A stretch of 64,000 bases of DNA from Astrothelium macrocarpum (Eukaryota > Ascomycota > Dothideomycetes > Trypetheliales > Trypetheliaceae). The stretch's first letter is position 1. The number at the start of each line of letters is the position of its first letter. The notes below the pieces were generated by a model that was given only the letters and a program-made list of their open reading frames with translations, made no database searches and was not told the DNA's origin. Below are positions 10,180-22,552 of the stretch, piece after piece. The translations under genes and the position numbers were made by a program. The DNA is taken from assembly GCA_021030915.1 (NCBI GenBank), contig JAGEMR010000132.1, positions 17,146-81,145 on the forward strand, read 5' to 3'.

Positions 10180-13100
10180 TCACATCTGCCTTCCTCGTCT
10201 AAATTGATCGTAGCTCGTTTCTTCTCGACTCCCCATCCCTCCACCCGGTAGGAGAGAGCTGGGCATTGGTGCGGCATTTCGCAGCAAGGCCCCCCGACCA
10301 CTGCCACTAGTGTCAACCCTTTCCAATGCTGGACCTCTGCTCAGGCTTCTGGAATCCGAATCATGGCTTGGTGCTGGACTAGCTTCTCTAAGTGCACTCG
10401 GTGTCTGGTGATAACCTGCCGGATAGGTAGTACCTGTTGACGCAAATGGTCTGGCGTCACTGGCTACGCTACTAGATCTTGACCCACTCTGACCTCTGCT
10501 GCCTGGCTTGCTGTGCCCGGCAGTCAAACTATCAGGCGTGTCTGGCCTGGAGTAAAGCCCACCTTCACCCTCGTACTGCTCGCGGAAACCTTCATTGTCT
10601 TTGAAATGGGAAAAGTCCATTTCTGACTCCGCAACGAATTGGAAGGGTCCATCTGATTCATTGTCCCGCTTCCCGGGACGCTTCTGGGACATGGAGTCCA
10701 TATAAACGTCGCCATATCCACCTGTGCCGTCCATGTCAAGATCTGCGCTCAGGCGTCCACGATAAACTTCTTTCAGTAAATGGTGAGACTTCTCAGCTAC
10801 CATCGGAACAGTGAGTGGCTTATACAGAGCAGGGTGACCAAATTTGACAGCCACTCGATCACTGCGACGACCCTTCTGATCAGAGGATGCAAAGTCCGCC
10901 TCCTTGTCAATATAATCCCCCTTGGTATAAAAATCAATGCCGTCATCAAAAGTACGTTTGCAATACCATTTGAACCCAAAAAGGAGGAACGGAAGTGGTA
11001 AGAGGGCGGCAAGCATAGCCCAATTCGCACTACCGTCCTGTGGCCCTACAACCAGAGCAATGACAAGATTGCCGAGGAGGGTAGCAAATAAAAAGCGATT
11101 GAACACTGTGCGCCAATACTTTCCTCCAGACTCATGCTTAGTGATGAAGACATACATGAGCATGTACTTTTTCATGTAACTGTCCAGAGCAAAGTAAAGA
11201 CCGGCCACAGGGAGACAGAGCGGCTGCAGGGTGGCAAAGCAGATGGCCACAGTAGCATAAAAGAGGAAAGAGTTGTAGTAGTCGACAAACTCGAATGGCG
11301 GTGGTGCAGTCAGCTCAATAAGCTGCCGTGGGGTCGGGCTGGTAAATTTTCTTCGGAACCAACCCCAAGCTAGAGTCCATGCTTGAGACAGATCAAGTGC
11401 GGCAGACCAACTCCGTTGGAGCAAAAAGGTGAGCCAATACACAGTTGTGCTGCAAAGCGTAATCATGATCTTGTTGAGAATGTGTTGATTTTTGATTGCC
11501 TCGAACCCATTTTGGTCGGTCTTCTTGGCTGCAATGACAGCTGCGAAAAAGGCCCACACTGCGGAGAAGATGGAAAAGACAATCAGATTGTTGAACACAA
11601 AGAAGCCGTACACCTTTGACAGGACATGTCTCTCACGAGATGTTTTGCTAAGGTCACCTGCATGGGTGGCCAAGCGCCGAACCATGGCTGGGAGGCCAAG
11701 ATAGAATAGTGCGGATACCAAAGGAGCAGCGATACCCTGAACGACAGCCCAAACATGCGGGTTTGCTTTTAGCGTGTTGTTAAAGGCTGGCCAGACCATG
11801 CCCAAGTGTGACAAGTTGGACAAGAACACCGATGTCAAGGCGTTGGGAACGATAAAAATCATACTGAAGATGACCATCCAGCCATTCAATAAAATGTTGC
11901 GTGTCTTTCGCGTCTTAGGATCCATAGCAAGGTTTTTCCAGATTAAATCGTGTGGCCTGGGAGCAAGAACGATGTTGCTTCCGTGTGGGTGTTTTCTATG
12001 TCCGAGATAAGCAACACTGTGCGCAAGCTCAATGCTCTCAAAACTAGCGAAACCATAAGGCATTGCGTCACGCTTGTCGACGGAACGTCGAACCTCTTTA
12101 ATCTCAATCTCCAGCTCTTTAACGCGTGAGGTGAGGTAATCGATAGCATCGACCCTTTGATTATGGGAGCGTGTCTTGTCTTTCTTCGATGGTTTACATA
12201 GAGGTCGATTAGGGGGTAGTTTGTTAGGATTCTTGAGATATTTGGCAAGGTATCCCTCCAGTTCCAGCACCGCTTCTTCATGCTCTTCAATTAAATCGGG
12301 AAGGTCTTTGACGTTGCGTGCGATTGCCGCCCGAGGTATTTCGTTCACGTTCCGAACATCATCAATTAGCCGAACAACGCCGTCATCTGTCCGGAAGTCT
12401 CGGGGAATGTTTGTGACCTTTCCGTTTATGTTAGCTACGATATCCAGATATATCAACAGATAACATACCATGAGACTTCGAGAATGTAGACTCTTTTGGT
12501 ATTCAGCGCTCTTAAAATAATTCCTCCTGAGAAGCCAAATGGCCCGATAATTGGACCAGAGAAAATAGCAAATGATGATGTCGAACAAATATGCGCTAAC
12601 CACGAATGCCCAAAAAAAGCTTCCCGAGACGTATTGTGGAGTGAGTTTCATGAACGAAGAGATGTCGTTGAATGTTTGCCCATGACCACCAGCGAAGCCT
12701 CCTTTGATATTCACCGGAATGATAATTGCACATCCCACGACAGTGAGCACAGCGAACATGTTCCGGCACATGTGCGTGAATCGCAAAAACACGACAGCAT
12801 CCAAACCGATCTTATCGACTAGTTGTTGTTCCCTTGTTTGAGTGACCGGTTTGACCCAGTCAACGATTCCTTTTCCAATCGGCGGGGGTGCATGCTTCTG
12901 ATCAGCATGACGAAGCTTCGGAGCGTATGTGATGGCGTTGTAGGGTCGAATCAAGGAAAACGCCAAGGTGATTACAGTGGTAAGGATAACTGAGATGGCA
13001 AGTGCAGATAGAAAGGCAGACGATTGAATCTTTACAAGGTCAGCATCTCCATATTCTTGATGTCCAATTCGAAGCAATCATCTTCCTCAAGACTCACCTC

Positions 13101-13196
13101 ACTGGAGAACGGATCTGCGATGAGGCTGAGAAATACATCGGTACTACTCTGTTGTGATTGTCGTGGCAGTAGTTCATGTGTTGAGCTGGACTCCAT
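10180..13196 (-). CDS. CSC1/OSCA-like hyperosmolality-gated cation channel (RSN1/DUF221 family)
   Basis: Three exons (13196-13098, 13029-12469, 12417-10180) give 965 residues. The start is MESSSTHELL. Intron 1 (13097-13030, 68 nt) ends in GCTGACCTTGTAAAG. Intron 2 (12468-12418) is only 51 nt, carries GTATGT, GCTAAC and AAG, and has no stop codon, so it is invisible as an ORF break; removing it gives the normal join SLM-VTNIPRDFR. The family forms membrane channels for calcium and other cations that respond to osmotic or mechanical stress. A first helix (FLSALAISVILTTVITLAF) is followed by two more before a cytosolic RNA-recognition-like region, then a block of about eight helices. A long hydrophilic Ser/Gly-rich tail covers the last 200 residues. 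Confidence 0.87.
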
Positions 13197-14348
13197 GTTG
13201 TCTTTGTAGAAAGATTTCAAGAGGCCAGCTCTTTGGACAAAAGAAATGGCGGGCCTGATTCGATGGCTTGGCTTTGATTGTCCCTAGAGGCCAAACCTAT
13301 TCTAATGATGTCGTGGAAAATCCTATTTGAACTGAATGGTCATGAAAGGATGAAAGAGTCGTGACGCGTGGACAATGAATAGCCGTAGGTGTGGTCGGGA
13401 GGGCAAGGGCGGAAGAACGGAAAGGGAAGATTAAAGAAGATACATGAACGCTGGAAGAAGTGGAAGAGTGATAGTAGAGGATCTAGGTGGGTAGAGTACG
13501 GATAGGTAATGGATGAGGCTTTTTGACAGGTTTAATCATGGGCAGCCCTACGCGCAATTCTGTGCCTTATCAGGGGGAGGGGCCAGACGTCACCCACCGG
13601 TTATTTTTATTGGCGCTGCGCTGGACCGGCTCACCAGGCACCGTATCCCAACGGCCGCACGCCAACCTTCTCCTGCTGAAACCTCTGAAGAGCTGACAAG
13701 CGCCAAGGTACTCCGTATCGCGCCAAATTACAGCACCATCACCACGCTGCCGATGGTCGATGGCTCTCGAATACCTCTGGTATGAATGTATCGGGCCTTC
13801 TCAAGACAAGTTATTGTTCAACTTTTACGATTAGCCTCATGATCTATTGTGTGGCGGTGCAAAGTCATGCTCTCCGTGACTTGCATTTCATTCCAGAAAG
13901 TCCAAAGGATCCTCGTATATGCAAGGTACCGAGTGCACCATCGACGCCACCTGGCCCCTGCACGTATGAAGCTGTTGCATGCAATCTCCCACCGTCCCTT
14001 CTGTCTTCTACATCAATGTCTCCCATCAACTTGGTCTCGCAAGCCTGTATTCCAGTCTGTCAATTGGACACTTCTGGTTGCAGTTGGTATATAAGTTGCG
14101 ATAATCTCAACTTCCTGTCTGGCACATGACTTTTCTGCGAAGGCACCTTAGTAACAGAAAAAGGCCGCTTCTCATCATCATTTCTACATCATGTGACTTG
14201 TAGTCTGAACTCTACAGAACACATATACAAATACTGACAGCTCAAATATGTTCAGATCCAAAATTCTTTGGAGATTGGATCGAGAATATGCGAATCTATT
14301 CCTGTGATAGTGCACTCATTGGTCGAAGTGCATCATGCCTACAGGTTA
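13197..14348. other. Intergenic upstream of CSC1
   Basis: This stretch holds the CSC1 promoter (13197 to about 13600) and the 3' flank of a decayed TPR gene. No other supportable gene is seen. Confidence 0.4.
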
Positions 14349-14651
14349 CTATACGGGATGGATACTTTCCTGAATAGCGACTACGTGCTCTAGCAGCGCG
14401 ACCGCCTCTTTGACATGTCCATCTACTTGGTACGTTCCTGCGAGCGCATGCTGCGATGCCAGTCGATCGAGATCATCCTCTACCAGCTCGTCTTGTACCG
14501 TAACCACATGCTTCGGCAGCGTCACCACCTCTTTCATCTCTCCGTCCGCTTGTTATGCTCTTGCGAGCGTAGGCTGCGATTCCAGTCAAAAAGGATGGTC
14601 CTCTGCCAGCTTGTCTCGGTAATTGTGGACAGTTGCCAGGCTATTGACATC
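14349..14651 (-). pseudogene. TPR (kinesin-light-chain type) fragment with two stops
   Basis: In one minus-strand frame about 100 codons encode two and a half degenerate TPR units of the kind found at the C-terminus of fungal NACHT/NB-ARC proteins (DKLAEDHPF, ASQHALAGTYQVDG, VKEAVALLEHVV). The frame is broken by TGA at 14588-14586 and TAA at 14555-14553. Compared with the intact downstream unit, the TGA sits where an Arg (CGA) is expected and the preceding Phe where Ser is expected, both C-to-T changes. It ends in TAG at 14351-14349. No P-loop part remains. It lies just downstream of, and in the same orientation as, the NACHT gene, so it could be the remnant of a lost neighbour. Confidence 0.7.
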
Positions 14652-14843
14652 TACGAGAATTTACCAGTGGAACAAAAGATTGTATTTCCGGAGGAAATTC
14701 AGTTGGAAAAGGCCGCGCCGTGATGATTGATGGGCGGCCACGATACAACGGCACAATGTTATGCGGAACACCAACCGCGATGTCCAGCGCTTTAGCAACG
14801 GCCCAAGCAGATATATCAGCGGATAATATGTTTATCGTGAGCT

Positions 14844-17706
14844 TTAAAACGGTAGCCGCCGCCGCTTGCTCGATTTGGAGGCACGCTCCAGTTCGGTTAG
14901 CAATGCTATCCGATCTTTAGTATACTCCTTCGCAACGAAGCCTTCGAGCAGCCTGTCAATAACAGCTTTTGGCTCTATATGTTTGTACGTCGCTTTTAAG
15001 TCAGCACCATGCTTAAGGAAATGCCGAAGTGCGTTTAGCAGTTGTCGGACCTCTTCAACGTTAAGTGCATGCGAAAATTCTCTGCATGCACTATCTGCTT
15101 TTTGCAACAGTATTAACCATGCACTGAATCCAAAGCTTGAATCGTATCGATTCGGATCCGCTCCATTCTGGAGCAAAACTCGCTGGATACTGTAGCACTG
15201 GTGAAACACCGCAGCTGCCAAAGGGTACTGGCAATTTTTGATTGTTTTTAAAGGAGCGGTGGCAAGTTTTGCATTCTGTGCGATCTTAGCAGCAATGAAG
15301 TAGTTCAGATCCGCCGCGAAGGCGATGTCGAACACGGCGCAAGGTCCTTGCATGGGGTATAGGGCCCTAGCTGGAACAATTCTCTGGGCATCGGCGTCCG
15401 TCGGAGCCTCGAAGGGATGCATCCATTTCTTTGCCGGTCCCGTGGAGAGCGGACCACGAGTCTCGATGGCAGATCCGGCGCGATCCACCTCGTCATAGAA
15501 TTGAATCTTCTTATCAACCATGTATGTGGTACTAAGCGCCATGACATAGACTGATTTCAGCAGACAATGTTTGCTTTGCCCGAATCCGGGACCTCCACCG
15601 CACTCCAGACTCACTGCCTTCGCTTGCAGGAGAAGCGATACTGCCAGTGCTCCATGCGGATCGAAGTTCGGGGAGTTCGCGCGAATGCGTTGCCACACCT
15701 TTGGCTGTTCGAGATATTCCTTTACTGTCCGATGTAGATAGGTGATTTTGGATTGTCTATGAAGCACGACCTCACTCTCCAGAAGGCATTTACATCTACT
15801 GTAGATCCTGCGTCTGGTCTGTTCGAGAGAGTGCTGCAATTCAGAGTCATATAGCGGGCGTATCTGCATCTGAAAGGCACTTTTCAGGCTAGTTTTACAC
15901 AAATGTACGGCGAACAACGTCGCTTCGGTAGGATAGGCGTGTACGAGTTGGAACAACTCTGATGCATCTTGCAAGTATCTTGGATGCACCTGCTGGAGTA
16001 TCTTGCTGAAGAGCGCGTCTAGCTCATCTGGTAGCTCCATGAGTCTGATCTCTAGCAATTGCATATTATCGCCGTCCTGCAGGCCTTCTTGAAGTGATTT
16101 GACCGCGAGGAACACCCAGAGGAAGACGCCAGCCGCCCTGTCTGCCACACCGGTGATCAAGTTGGACGCATCAAGGGCATTGTATTGCTGAAGAGCCAAA
16201 AAGGATGGGAAAGACATTAACCTGCCTTCGATATAAGTCAGGATATCGTTGCGAGTAAGGTCCTCCATGCGAAAAGTCGGGACTCGATTAAACCTCTCCT
16301 CAAAGACAGGCCAGCAACGGCTCGCAGCACACAGCTTCACATTCGGCATGTCAGCAAGCTCGAGAACGAGGTCAGCTATCTCGCTTGTGTCTGACTTGAT
16401 CTCGTCTAATCCATCCACGAAGAGGAGGAAGCATCGGGAGGTTGTTGACAAGAGATTTTGCAGCCCTTTCCAGAGCTCGTTCCACGTGAACTGGCGTACA
16501 TCGCCATAGAACAGCTGATACCTGCGCCATCGATCCGGGAAGACTTTGGGGACGGCGCGAGCAAGACCGCATTGGTACAATAGCTCGTATAAGAGCGTAC
16601 GGACTAAGCCGAGTTTAGACATTTGCAGATCTGTACCTGAGCTCCAGAAGAAGAAGGCTGCTGTGAAGACATTAGAGGTCTTGCTGCCGCTTTGCCGCTT
16701 ACTTGAATCGACAGAAACCGGCGCCGACTGACTAATTGACCGCTGTACACGTTCAGACCACGTCTCGACATACTTCTGGGTCCGGCAATCATTGCGCAAG
16801 AACTTCATTAGAGTGGACTTCCCTGCTCTCGGTTTTCCGGTGATCCAGAACAATCGCTTATCGCTCTTCAGCCAATCCACAAAGTTGTTCTGCTGATTTG
16901 ACAGCGAAACGCCCTGATTTTTCTTGAATACCCACTCAAAGGTGCGTTTATAAGCTGTCGGTATGGTCTCATGGCGGCTCGGCATCTCTGGAAAACACAA
17001 TGACTCGACAAGTCTACTCTTATCCTCCTCAACTCGAAGCTCGTCATTCTGAACAATTTGCAAAGTCAAAGCATTCGATACCAGGACCGAAGGAACTTGT
17101 TGCGGGGAATTCCGCATGAATTGGACGATGTCGTTCAGAGTGGTAGCTTGATTGTCAGATTGCTCCACGAGAGAGTTCAGCGTAGTCTGCACCTGCTGTC
17201 CGCGGGCTTCTTGTGTGTTCCTGAACCGTTGAGCTTGACGTTGTTGGATGAGTAAGAAAGCTGACTGACCGTAGAGATACAAGAAGCGCAGAGTCGACTT
17301 GTCTGCGGAAGCGATCCTTTCGGCGCTCCAAGTCGCGGAGGCCCTTCTCTTTCCATACAGACCGAAGGGCTTGTTGCACGCTCTTCCACTTCTTGCCGCC
17401 CGAGGCGACTTTGAGCATGTTGAGAGTCTGTAAGAGTTTATTGATCACATTACTCAGATCCTTCGATATCCTATGCAGCTCCTGGCCAGCAATATCACCG
17501 TCGATTGCAAGAAGGAGAGAGCGTCGAGTAACCTCGGCATGTAGACTCGATAAGCTTTGCACGACGGTCTCGAGCTCCGTGTGTTCAACCACAGCGCTAC
17601 TCCCAGTGCGATAGAGTCCGTAAGTCCTTCCCAAGATTTTACGCGCGAACTCTGCGAGCTGGACGATACTGGCAGCGATGCCAATTGCGGAAGCGGGATC
17701 GAGCAT
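14844..17706 (-). CDS. NACHT-domain STAND protein with HeLo-like N-terminus
   Basis: Two exons (17706-17270 and 17220-14844) join over a 49-nt intron (GTCAGT..CTCAAC..TTCAG) into 937 residues. The start MLDPASAIGIAASIVQL is the usual opening of the fungal Fungal_N/HeLo-like helical domain, which fills about residues 1-150. A coiled region follows. The NACHT domain has the P-loop GKPRAGKST at about 273-281 and Walker B FLLFVDGLDE near 409. The region after it resembles the helical DUF7791-type segment. The last 250 residues hold weak ankyrin-like pieces (LLQNGADPN, FLKHGADL) and a basic tail (SSKRRRLPF). Such proteins are candidates for heterokaryon incompatibility or immune-like signalling. 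The ligand is unknown. The frame is intact. Confidence 0.83.
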
Positions 17707-18739
17707 CTCGCTAAGCCGTCCTACGTGTGTATACGGGTCAAGCAGATTGCGAGATATAGATATCACGGACAGATCTTGAAAGAGAGCTCCAGGCTTTCGC
17801 TTACCAAGATATTCTCAAGGCTGTACTATCTAGTACACCCATTCGGGCAGTGCAGCCATTCGGGCCGTGTTCCAAACACAAAACTCCAAAAACTCCACCC
17901 TGCACCTCTTAAATCCCAATGAACGTTTGATAATAATTCCAATGTACCGAAAAAATAGATCGTCACAGCTCGGATTCATTTACTAATCGCTCATACCTAA
18001 AAGTAAAAAAGGAAATTGGTATACCCAGTCAATACCCGTGAATATTCCTGTTCTCGAAGATAAGAACAGCCACCTTTCATGCCTCGATAACCCAAGCTAC
18101 CGACTCAACTTCGGCTCCGTTTATGCCTAGGCTGCTCAGGCTGCTCAGCCTCTATCCAGGCTTGCCTAGGCAGGCTCAGATATGCTCGCTGGTCTCATTC
18201 ACTACGCTCGGTCGCCCCTTTCTTCAGCCGCAACGCCAAAGATTTGTGGAGCACCAATCAGCGCACACATCCCCTCTATATCCAAAATCCTGACTTACAG
18301 ATGCAGCGAAACGCCTCGGCGACTTATAGTGAATATAATGATAATTCATACTTCTTCCATTTCGACCTGATTTCTGCATTCACACGCTCTATTAAACTCT
18401 TAAATCGTCCTCGCGTTTCTGCTTCAACGATGCTTGTCTTATGACAATGGTAATACTCGGATTCGAAATCTTTCTCTTTAACATTTTTGCAGGCGTTATG
18501 ACCTCTACCTGAAAAGATGCAAAGACTGAAAAAGCTCGGAGATGTGCCGAAAATAACTAGGCAGATGCAGAGATAGGAGACCACTCTACAAATTTTCTCT
18601 CTTGGATATCCGTAAGCAGCAAGAAGATGCTATCCAGGATTTCTGTACAGGCGAAGAAGATGCGGCTAGCCACCGAGCTTATCCCGACGGTAGTACAGCG
18701 TCAACAAAGACCATTTCGACCATGATGTAGGCTTTTTGT
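17707..18739. other. Intergenic, no gene seen
   Basis: It includes the promoter of the NACHT gene. Around 18124-18178 there are several overlapping GCCTAGGC and GCTGCTCAGGC words forming imperfect palindromes. No supportable gene. Confidence 0.4.
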
Positions 18740-19578
18740 TCAGTAGTTATTCCTCTCGAGCCACGATTTGCAAGCATCATACACCTTTCCGAACGCCGGA
18801 TCTATTTCCAGCATACGATCAAATCCCGGCTTATTCAAGATCCTGATGAACTCCAAAACGCTTACCAGACGGAAGTCTGCGAACGTCACTGCTGCCGATC
18901 AGCCTTTTGTCTTGCTAAGGATCACCGCAAGCCTGTCTACCTTTATTTCCTTCTAAGAATGGTCCCGACTCATCCTCATGGAACAATGCACCCAACTCTC
19001 TTATCCCTGGCTCTGCCTCAGTCCAACACTCCTGCCCCCCATTCTCTTTCTCCCACTCATACAAACTCGGTGGAAACCGCTCGCTCCTCGTACGCTCGAA
19101 ATACTCTTTGCTCCTCTCTGCTAGCAGCATCCTCGGCACTCGCGGCAAGAGCTCCACTCTAGTTCTCGCAAAGACGTCTTGAAACTTCTGTGACACTTTT
19201 TCATTATAGGGCGTGTCGAAGGGAACGGGACTTTGGGGGAAGCGTTTCTCGAGTTCGGGAGCAATTTTCTCGGAGGTCATAATGGCCGTGTTGTCGGAGT
19301 GAAAGACCACGGTCGGAGAAGTGTACTCTGAGTTTCCGTCGGTGTTGGGGGGCACATTGAGGGCTTTGAAAGTGGGCGCGAGGTCGGGGTATTCGACCCA
19401 TTCTGTTTTGTATGGAATTTTTTTATAGTTAAGTAGGAGGCGTACTACATCCTAATAAGACCTCTATCTGGAGACAGGTGCAATGATAAAAGTTACCTTT
19501 CCAAGGGTTGAAGCTCCAGCAAAACGTTGGCGACTTGCTTGGAATATCGTAAAGAGTGACCTCGACCTTGTCAGCCAT
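18740..19578 (-). CDS. Glutathione S-transferase-like protein
   Basis: Three exons (19578-19497, 19444-18941, 18891-18740) give 245 residues. The introns are 52 nt (19496-19445) and 49 nt (18940-18892, with a GGCTGATCGGCAG end). The start MADKVEVTLYDIPSK was chosen over an upstream in-frame ATG because homologues begin there. The N-terminal thioredoxin-like fold includes CWSFNPWK, then the join to VRLLLNYKKIPYKTEWVEYP, a common layout in the fungal GST group that includes UstS-like proteins. An all-helical C-terminal domain follows, ending FGKVYDACKSWLERNNY. It likely conjugates glutathione to small electrophiles in the cytosol. No secondary-metabolite genes adjoin it, so a specific pathway cannot be named. 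Confidence 0.83.
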
Positions 19579-20991
19579 TGCGGAAGACGACGAGATCCTG
19601 TCGGCTAATTGGAAAGGCAATGATGTTCAGAATATGCCTACGAAGCTGAAAACCGCTTCTAAGACATGTCTCATCCATCCCCAGAGATGAGCGTTGGTAT
19701 TAACACCTTTTATTTCCGCTCGTTACTCGGTCTTGTTTTCTAAACAGATGACGCATCGCGGGGTGAAAAGTGGGGTCTCCCCCTGCAATGTGGGGCAAGA
19801 TGATTCAATGGCGCGATACATGATTGGCGAATGCATATCTAAAGTTTGCTTACCATAATTATGCCAGCGCCATCTGTTCTTGTCCCACTATGGAATGTCT
19901 TAAGCTTCACATCATCATCACTGAACATACTTCCATTCTTGGTCAATTGCAAGATTTGTCTCGCTATTGATTCAAGCTGCCTGTCCACAATCGATATGTG
20001 TCTTCAACTATGCCGAGCCGACAAGAAGGAGAAGAAGTACTATGGTTTAGGTCTGCTTGCTGAAACGCAGGTCTGAAAATGCAAAAGGGAATGAGTGTAC
20101 CTAGTCGGTATCAGTGACTCTAACTGTCACGCAAAGCGGTATTTCTCACTTGTTGTTCACGTAAGCTGATGGCTGTTCGACTCTTCATTGTGCAGAAACA
20201 TCTTAAGGCACGTATGGGATCGTGTAGAAGCCGGCAATCTACGAAGAAGGGCTTTCAAGAGCTTTAGCACGATAAGTCACGAAAAAGGCGGCAGGTTTGT
20301 GTAATCTTCAATGACTTTGATCTTGCTGAAACATCCACATTCGATATGTGCAGAGAAATACTCTTCTGTGCGCATTTGTGACGGTGCTGTCTTGACTGGC
20401 GTGGCACGACCACGAGCTTTTTATAGCAAGGGGCCAAACGTATGACTGGTGATCGATACCACCTTCAACGTAAGCGCACTTCAGAGTCGGATTCAAAAAC
20501 ATTGTAAAGACTTGCTGTAGTGTTATTCAAGCGCGAAGAATCATACACCCGTATACATTTTACACATAGATAATAGGGCAGTACCATAGGGTGACCGCTC
20601 TGTGGGAGTTGAGTGTCTATGAGAAGACTCGGTTTCGTATATCGCTTGCACAGAGGACTGGGTGAGAGTCAGAGTAATCTACGGTTGCTCAATGGTGCAA
20701 GTTACAAAGCCTGTCGTAAGTCATTAACTGGATGCAGCCAAGATGGGAAATGATGGAATGGATTGCATCAAACTTTCCAAGCAAATGTCACAATCTCGCC
20801 AGAAACAGGTTGTGGAGCTTGCCAATGTTTCCTGGGCTACATCTGACTTTCATTCTTCGATCGAACATATATTGCCACCGGTTCAAAGATTTCGAACCTC
20901 TATTGACAAGTCTATGAGCACTATATCACTTTAGAGCTCTCGTTACTCAAAAAAGCATACCTGGCACACCAACTCTATCTGGTTATTTGGA
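19579..20991. other. Intergenic, no supported gene
   Basis: About 1.4 kb with short ORFs only. A 63-codon ORF at 20743-20934 has no recognisable feature. It contains the promoters of the GST (left) and the MGNTISK protein (right). Confidence 0.35.
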
Positions 20992-22269
20992 ATGGGTAAT
21001 ACCATATCAAAAGAGCTTCTTGACGAGGGGTGGGAGTCGGTCGATAGAGGTGACGCAAAAGACTCAGAACTTCACCAGAGAGTCGAGAAGAACGCGGAGG
21101 AGAGGCAAGATGAGTCTGCAGATGTCAATGTTTCGCAGCCTGGTATAGTAGACGGGAACAAAGCTCCAATAAAAACGACGAGTCCGATCAAAGCACTCAC
21201 GCCGACTATATCAAAATCGACGGCATCCGCCGAGATCACGACTTACTCAACGAGCTTGCCTTCGTTGACGTCACAGTCACCATTACCATGCAAACGTAAC
21301 TCTTCGGTGAACGGAAAATGCTCCGTATCAAAGCCAGATTTGCTTCCAGGGCGGACCATTTCGGAGCAAGTCGCATATGAATCTGTGGCTAGCGACTCCA
21401 GATCCACCTTATTCAACGAAATGTTTACATTCCCGGCCGAGGATGTCGACTCGAAAGACCTGGCCAAGGGTTTCTGGCCGACCGACTTGACTGACATCTT
21501 GTTCCCAAAAGACCCCGTCGAGGTTATCCCGTCGAAAGATTTCATCAAGCACGCCTACCCCGAAATCCCGGCCAAGTGCTCATCTACAGTTAAGCACCAA
21601 CCGCTCCAATATGAAGTAAGAGAGGGCTGTAGGAGGTCTTGGAAAGCTGAACATCAAACCTACCCGGAAGGCATATTAAAGAACTCGACACCAAAGTCCG
21701 GGTCTTCCAAGTCATCTGCTAGCGTCAACCGTTCTTCAACACAACTGGAAACGCCACCAGTGAATGTCTCATCACAAGGAGGATCTTGGATATTAACTCC
21801 ACGTGAGAAGGCCCGAAAGCTGCATAACGAGCTGGTCATGTGGTACTCAAGAAGCGCCGACACGAACGAGCTGTTTGAAAATCTCGTGTCCAATCCAGAC
21901 ACTCCAAAATGGACGATCCAGAACATGATCTCTCTTTTTGAAGCCACAAAGAGATTCATAAATCGGGCAGATGAAATTGTAGGGAAGATGGGCTTAAAGC
22001 CGAGCTTCAGCCTTCTATGCAGGGACTGGAAAGATAGTGATTGGATGAATTGGAAGACGACAGCTTTCTCAACGACTCATGGAGTGCCGAGATTTGAAGT
22101 CATCGGAAGAATGGTGGACGACGCAGGCCTCTTTGAGAGGCCCAAGTCTCGTCGTCTTACGGGTTATACAGTAAAGCCGAGAGAATTTGTGATCGCTGCA
22201 CTATGGGAGACATGGATGCCATATGATTGGGTTGCGAATAAGATTGAACTCGTTCAATATGACATGTGA
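20992..22269 (+). CDS. Uncharacterised protein with N-myristoylation signal, 425 aa
   Basis: This is a single-exon gene of unknown family. It begins MGNTISKELL, which fits the N-myristoylation consensus (Gly2, Ser/Thr at position 5-6, Lys7), so membrane association after Met removal is likely. Residues 10-270 are rich in Ser, Thr, Pro, Lys and Glu and look disordered. Residues from about 280 to 425 are Trp- and aromatic-rich (LVMWYSRSADTNELFENL, WMNWKTTAFS, ALWETWMPYDWV) and look folded. The frame is open throughout with no intron needed. No function can be assigned. Confidence 0.65.
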   Translation: MGNTISKELLDEGWESVDRGDAKDSELHQRVEKNAEERQDESADVNVSQPGIVDGNKAPIKTTSPIKALTPTISKSTASAEITTYSTSLPSLTSQSPLPCKRNSSVNGKCSVSKPDLLPGRTISEQVAYESVASDSRSTLFNEMFTFPAEDVDSKDLAKGFWPTDLTDILFPKDPVEVIPSKDFIKHAYPEIPAKCSSTVKHQPLQYEVREGCRRSWKAEHQTYPEGILKNSTPKSGSSKSSASVNRSSTQLETPPVNVSSQGGSWILTPREKARKLHNELVMWYSRSADTNELFENLVSNPDTPKWTIQNMISLFEATKRFINRADEIVGKMGLKPSFSLLCRDWKDSDWMNWKTTAFSTTHGVPRFEVIGRMVDDAGLFERPKSRRLTGYTVKPREFVIAALWETWMPYDWVANKIELVQYDM

Positions 22270-22552
22270 GAGTTGCGCTTCGACGAGGGAGTAACATTGG
22301 CAGGGTTCGCATGGCTCGTGTGGATTGATCGGACGGGTCGGACAAGGTGCGCGACCATCATGACCAATGGAATATGCCATATTTCTAATTCAAGAGAACT
22401 TTAGCTTTGCCGCGGATGAAGGTGACCGTCTTCAAGAACAAAGCAGAATTTAGGGAGTCATCGGAAAGATCGGGTTTGTGACTAAGCTTGAATTTTTGTT
22501 CATTAGCCCCGCCACTTGAGCTTGATTGAATTCAAGCTTTTACGAATTCTAC

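Noticed and set aside
9900..10316. 138-codon minus-strand ORF overlapping the CSC1 3' end
   Set aside because: Its first third is an alternative frame of CSC1, no family was recognised and no splice from CSC1 into it is convincing.
18124..18178. GCCTAGGC-rich palindromic patch
   Set aside because: Arms are imperfect and short, with no element boundaries; left as intergenic structure.
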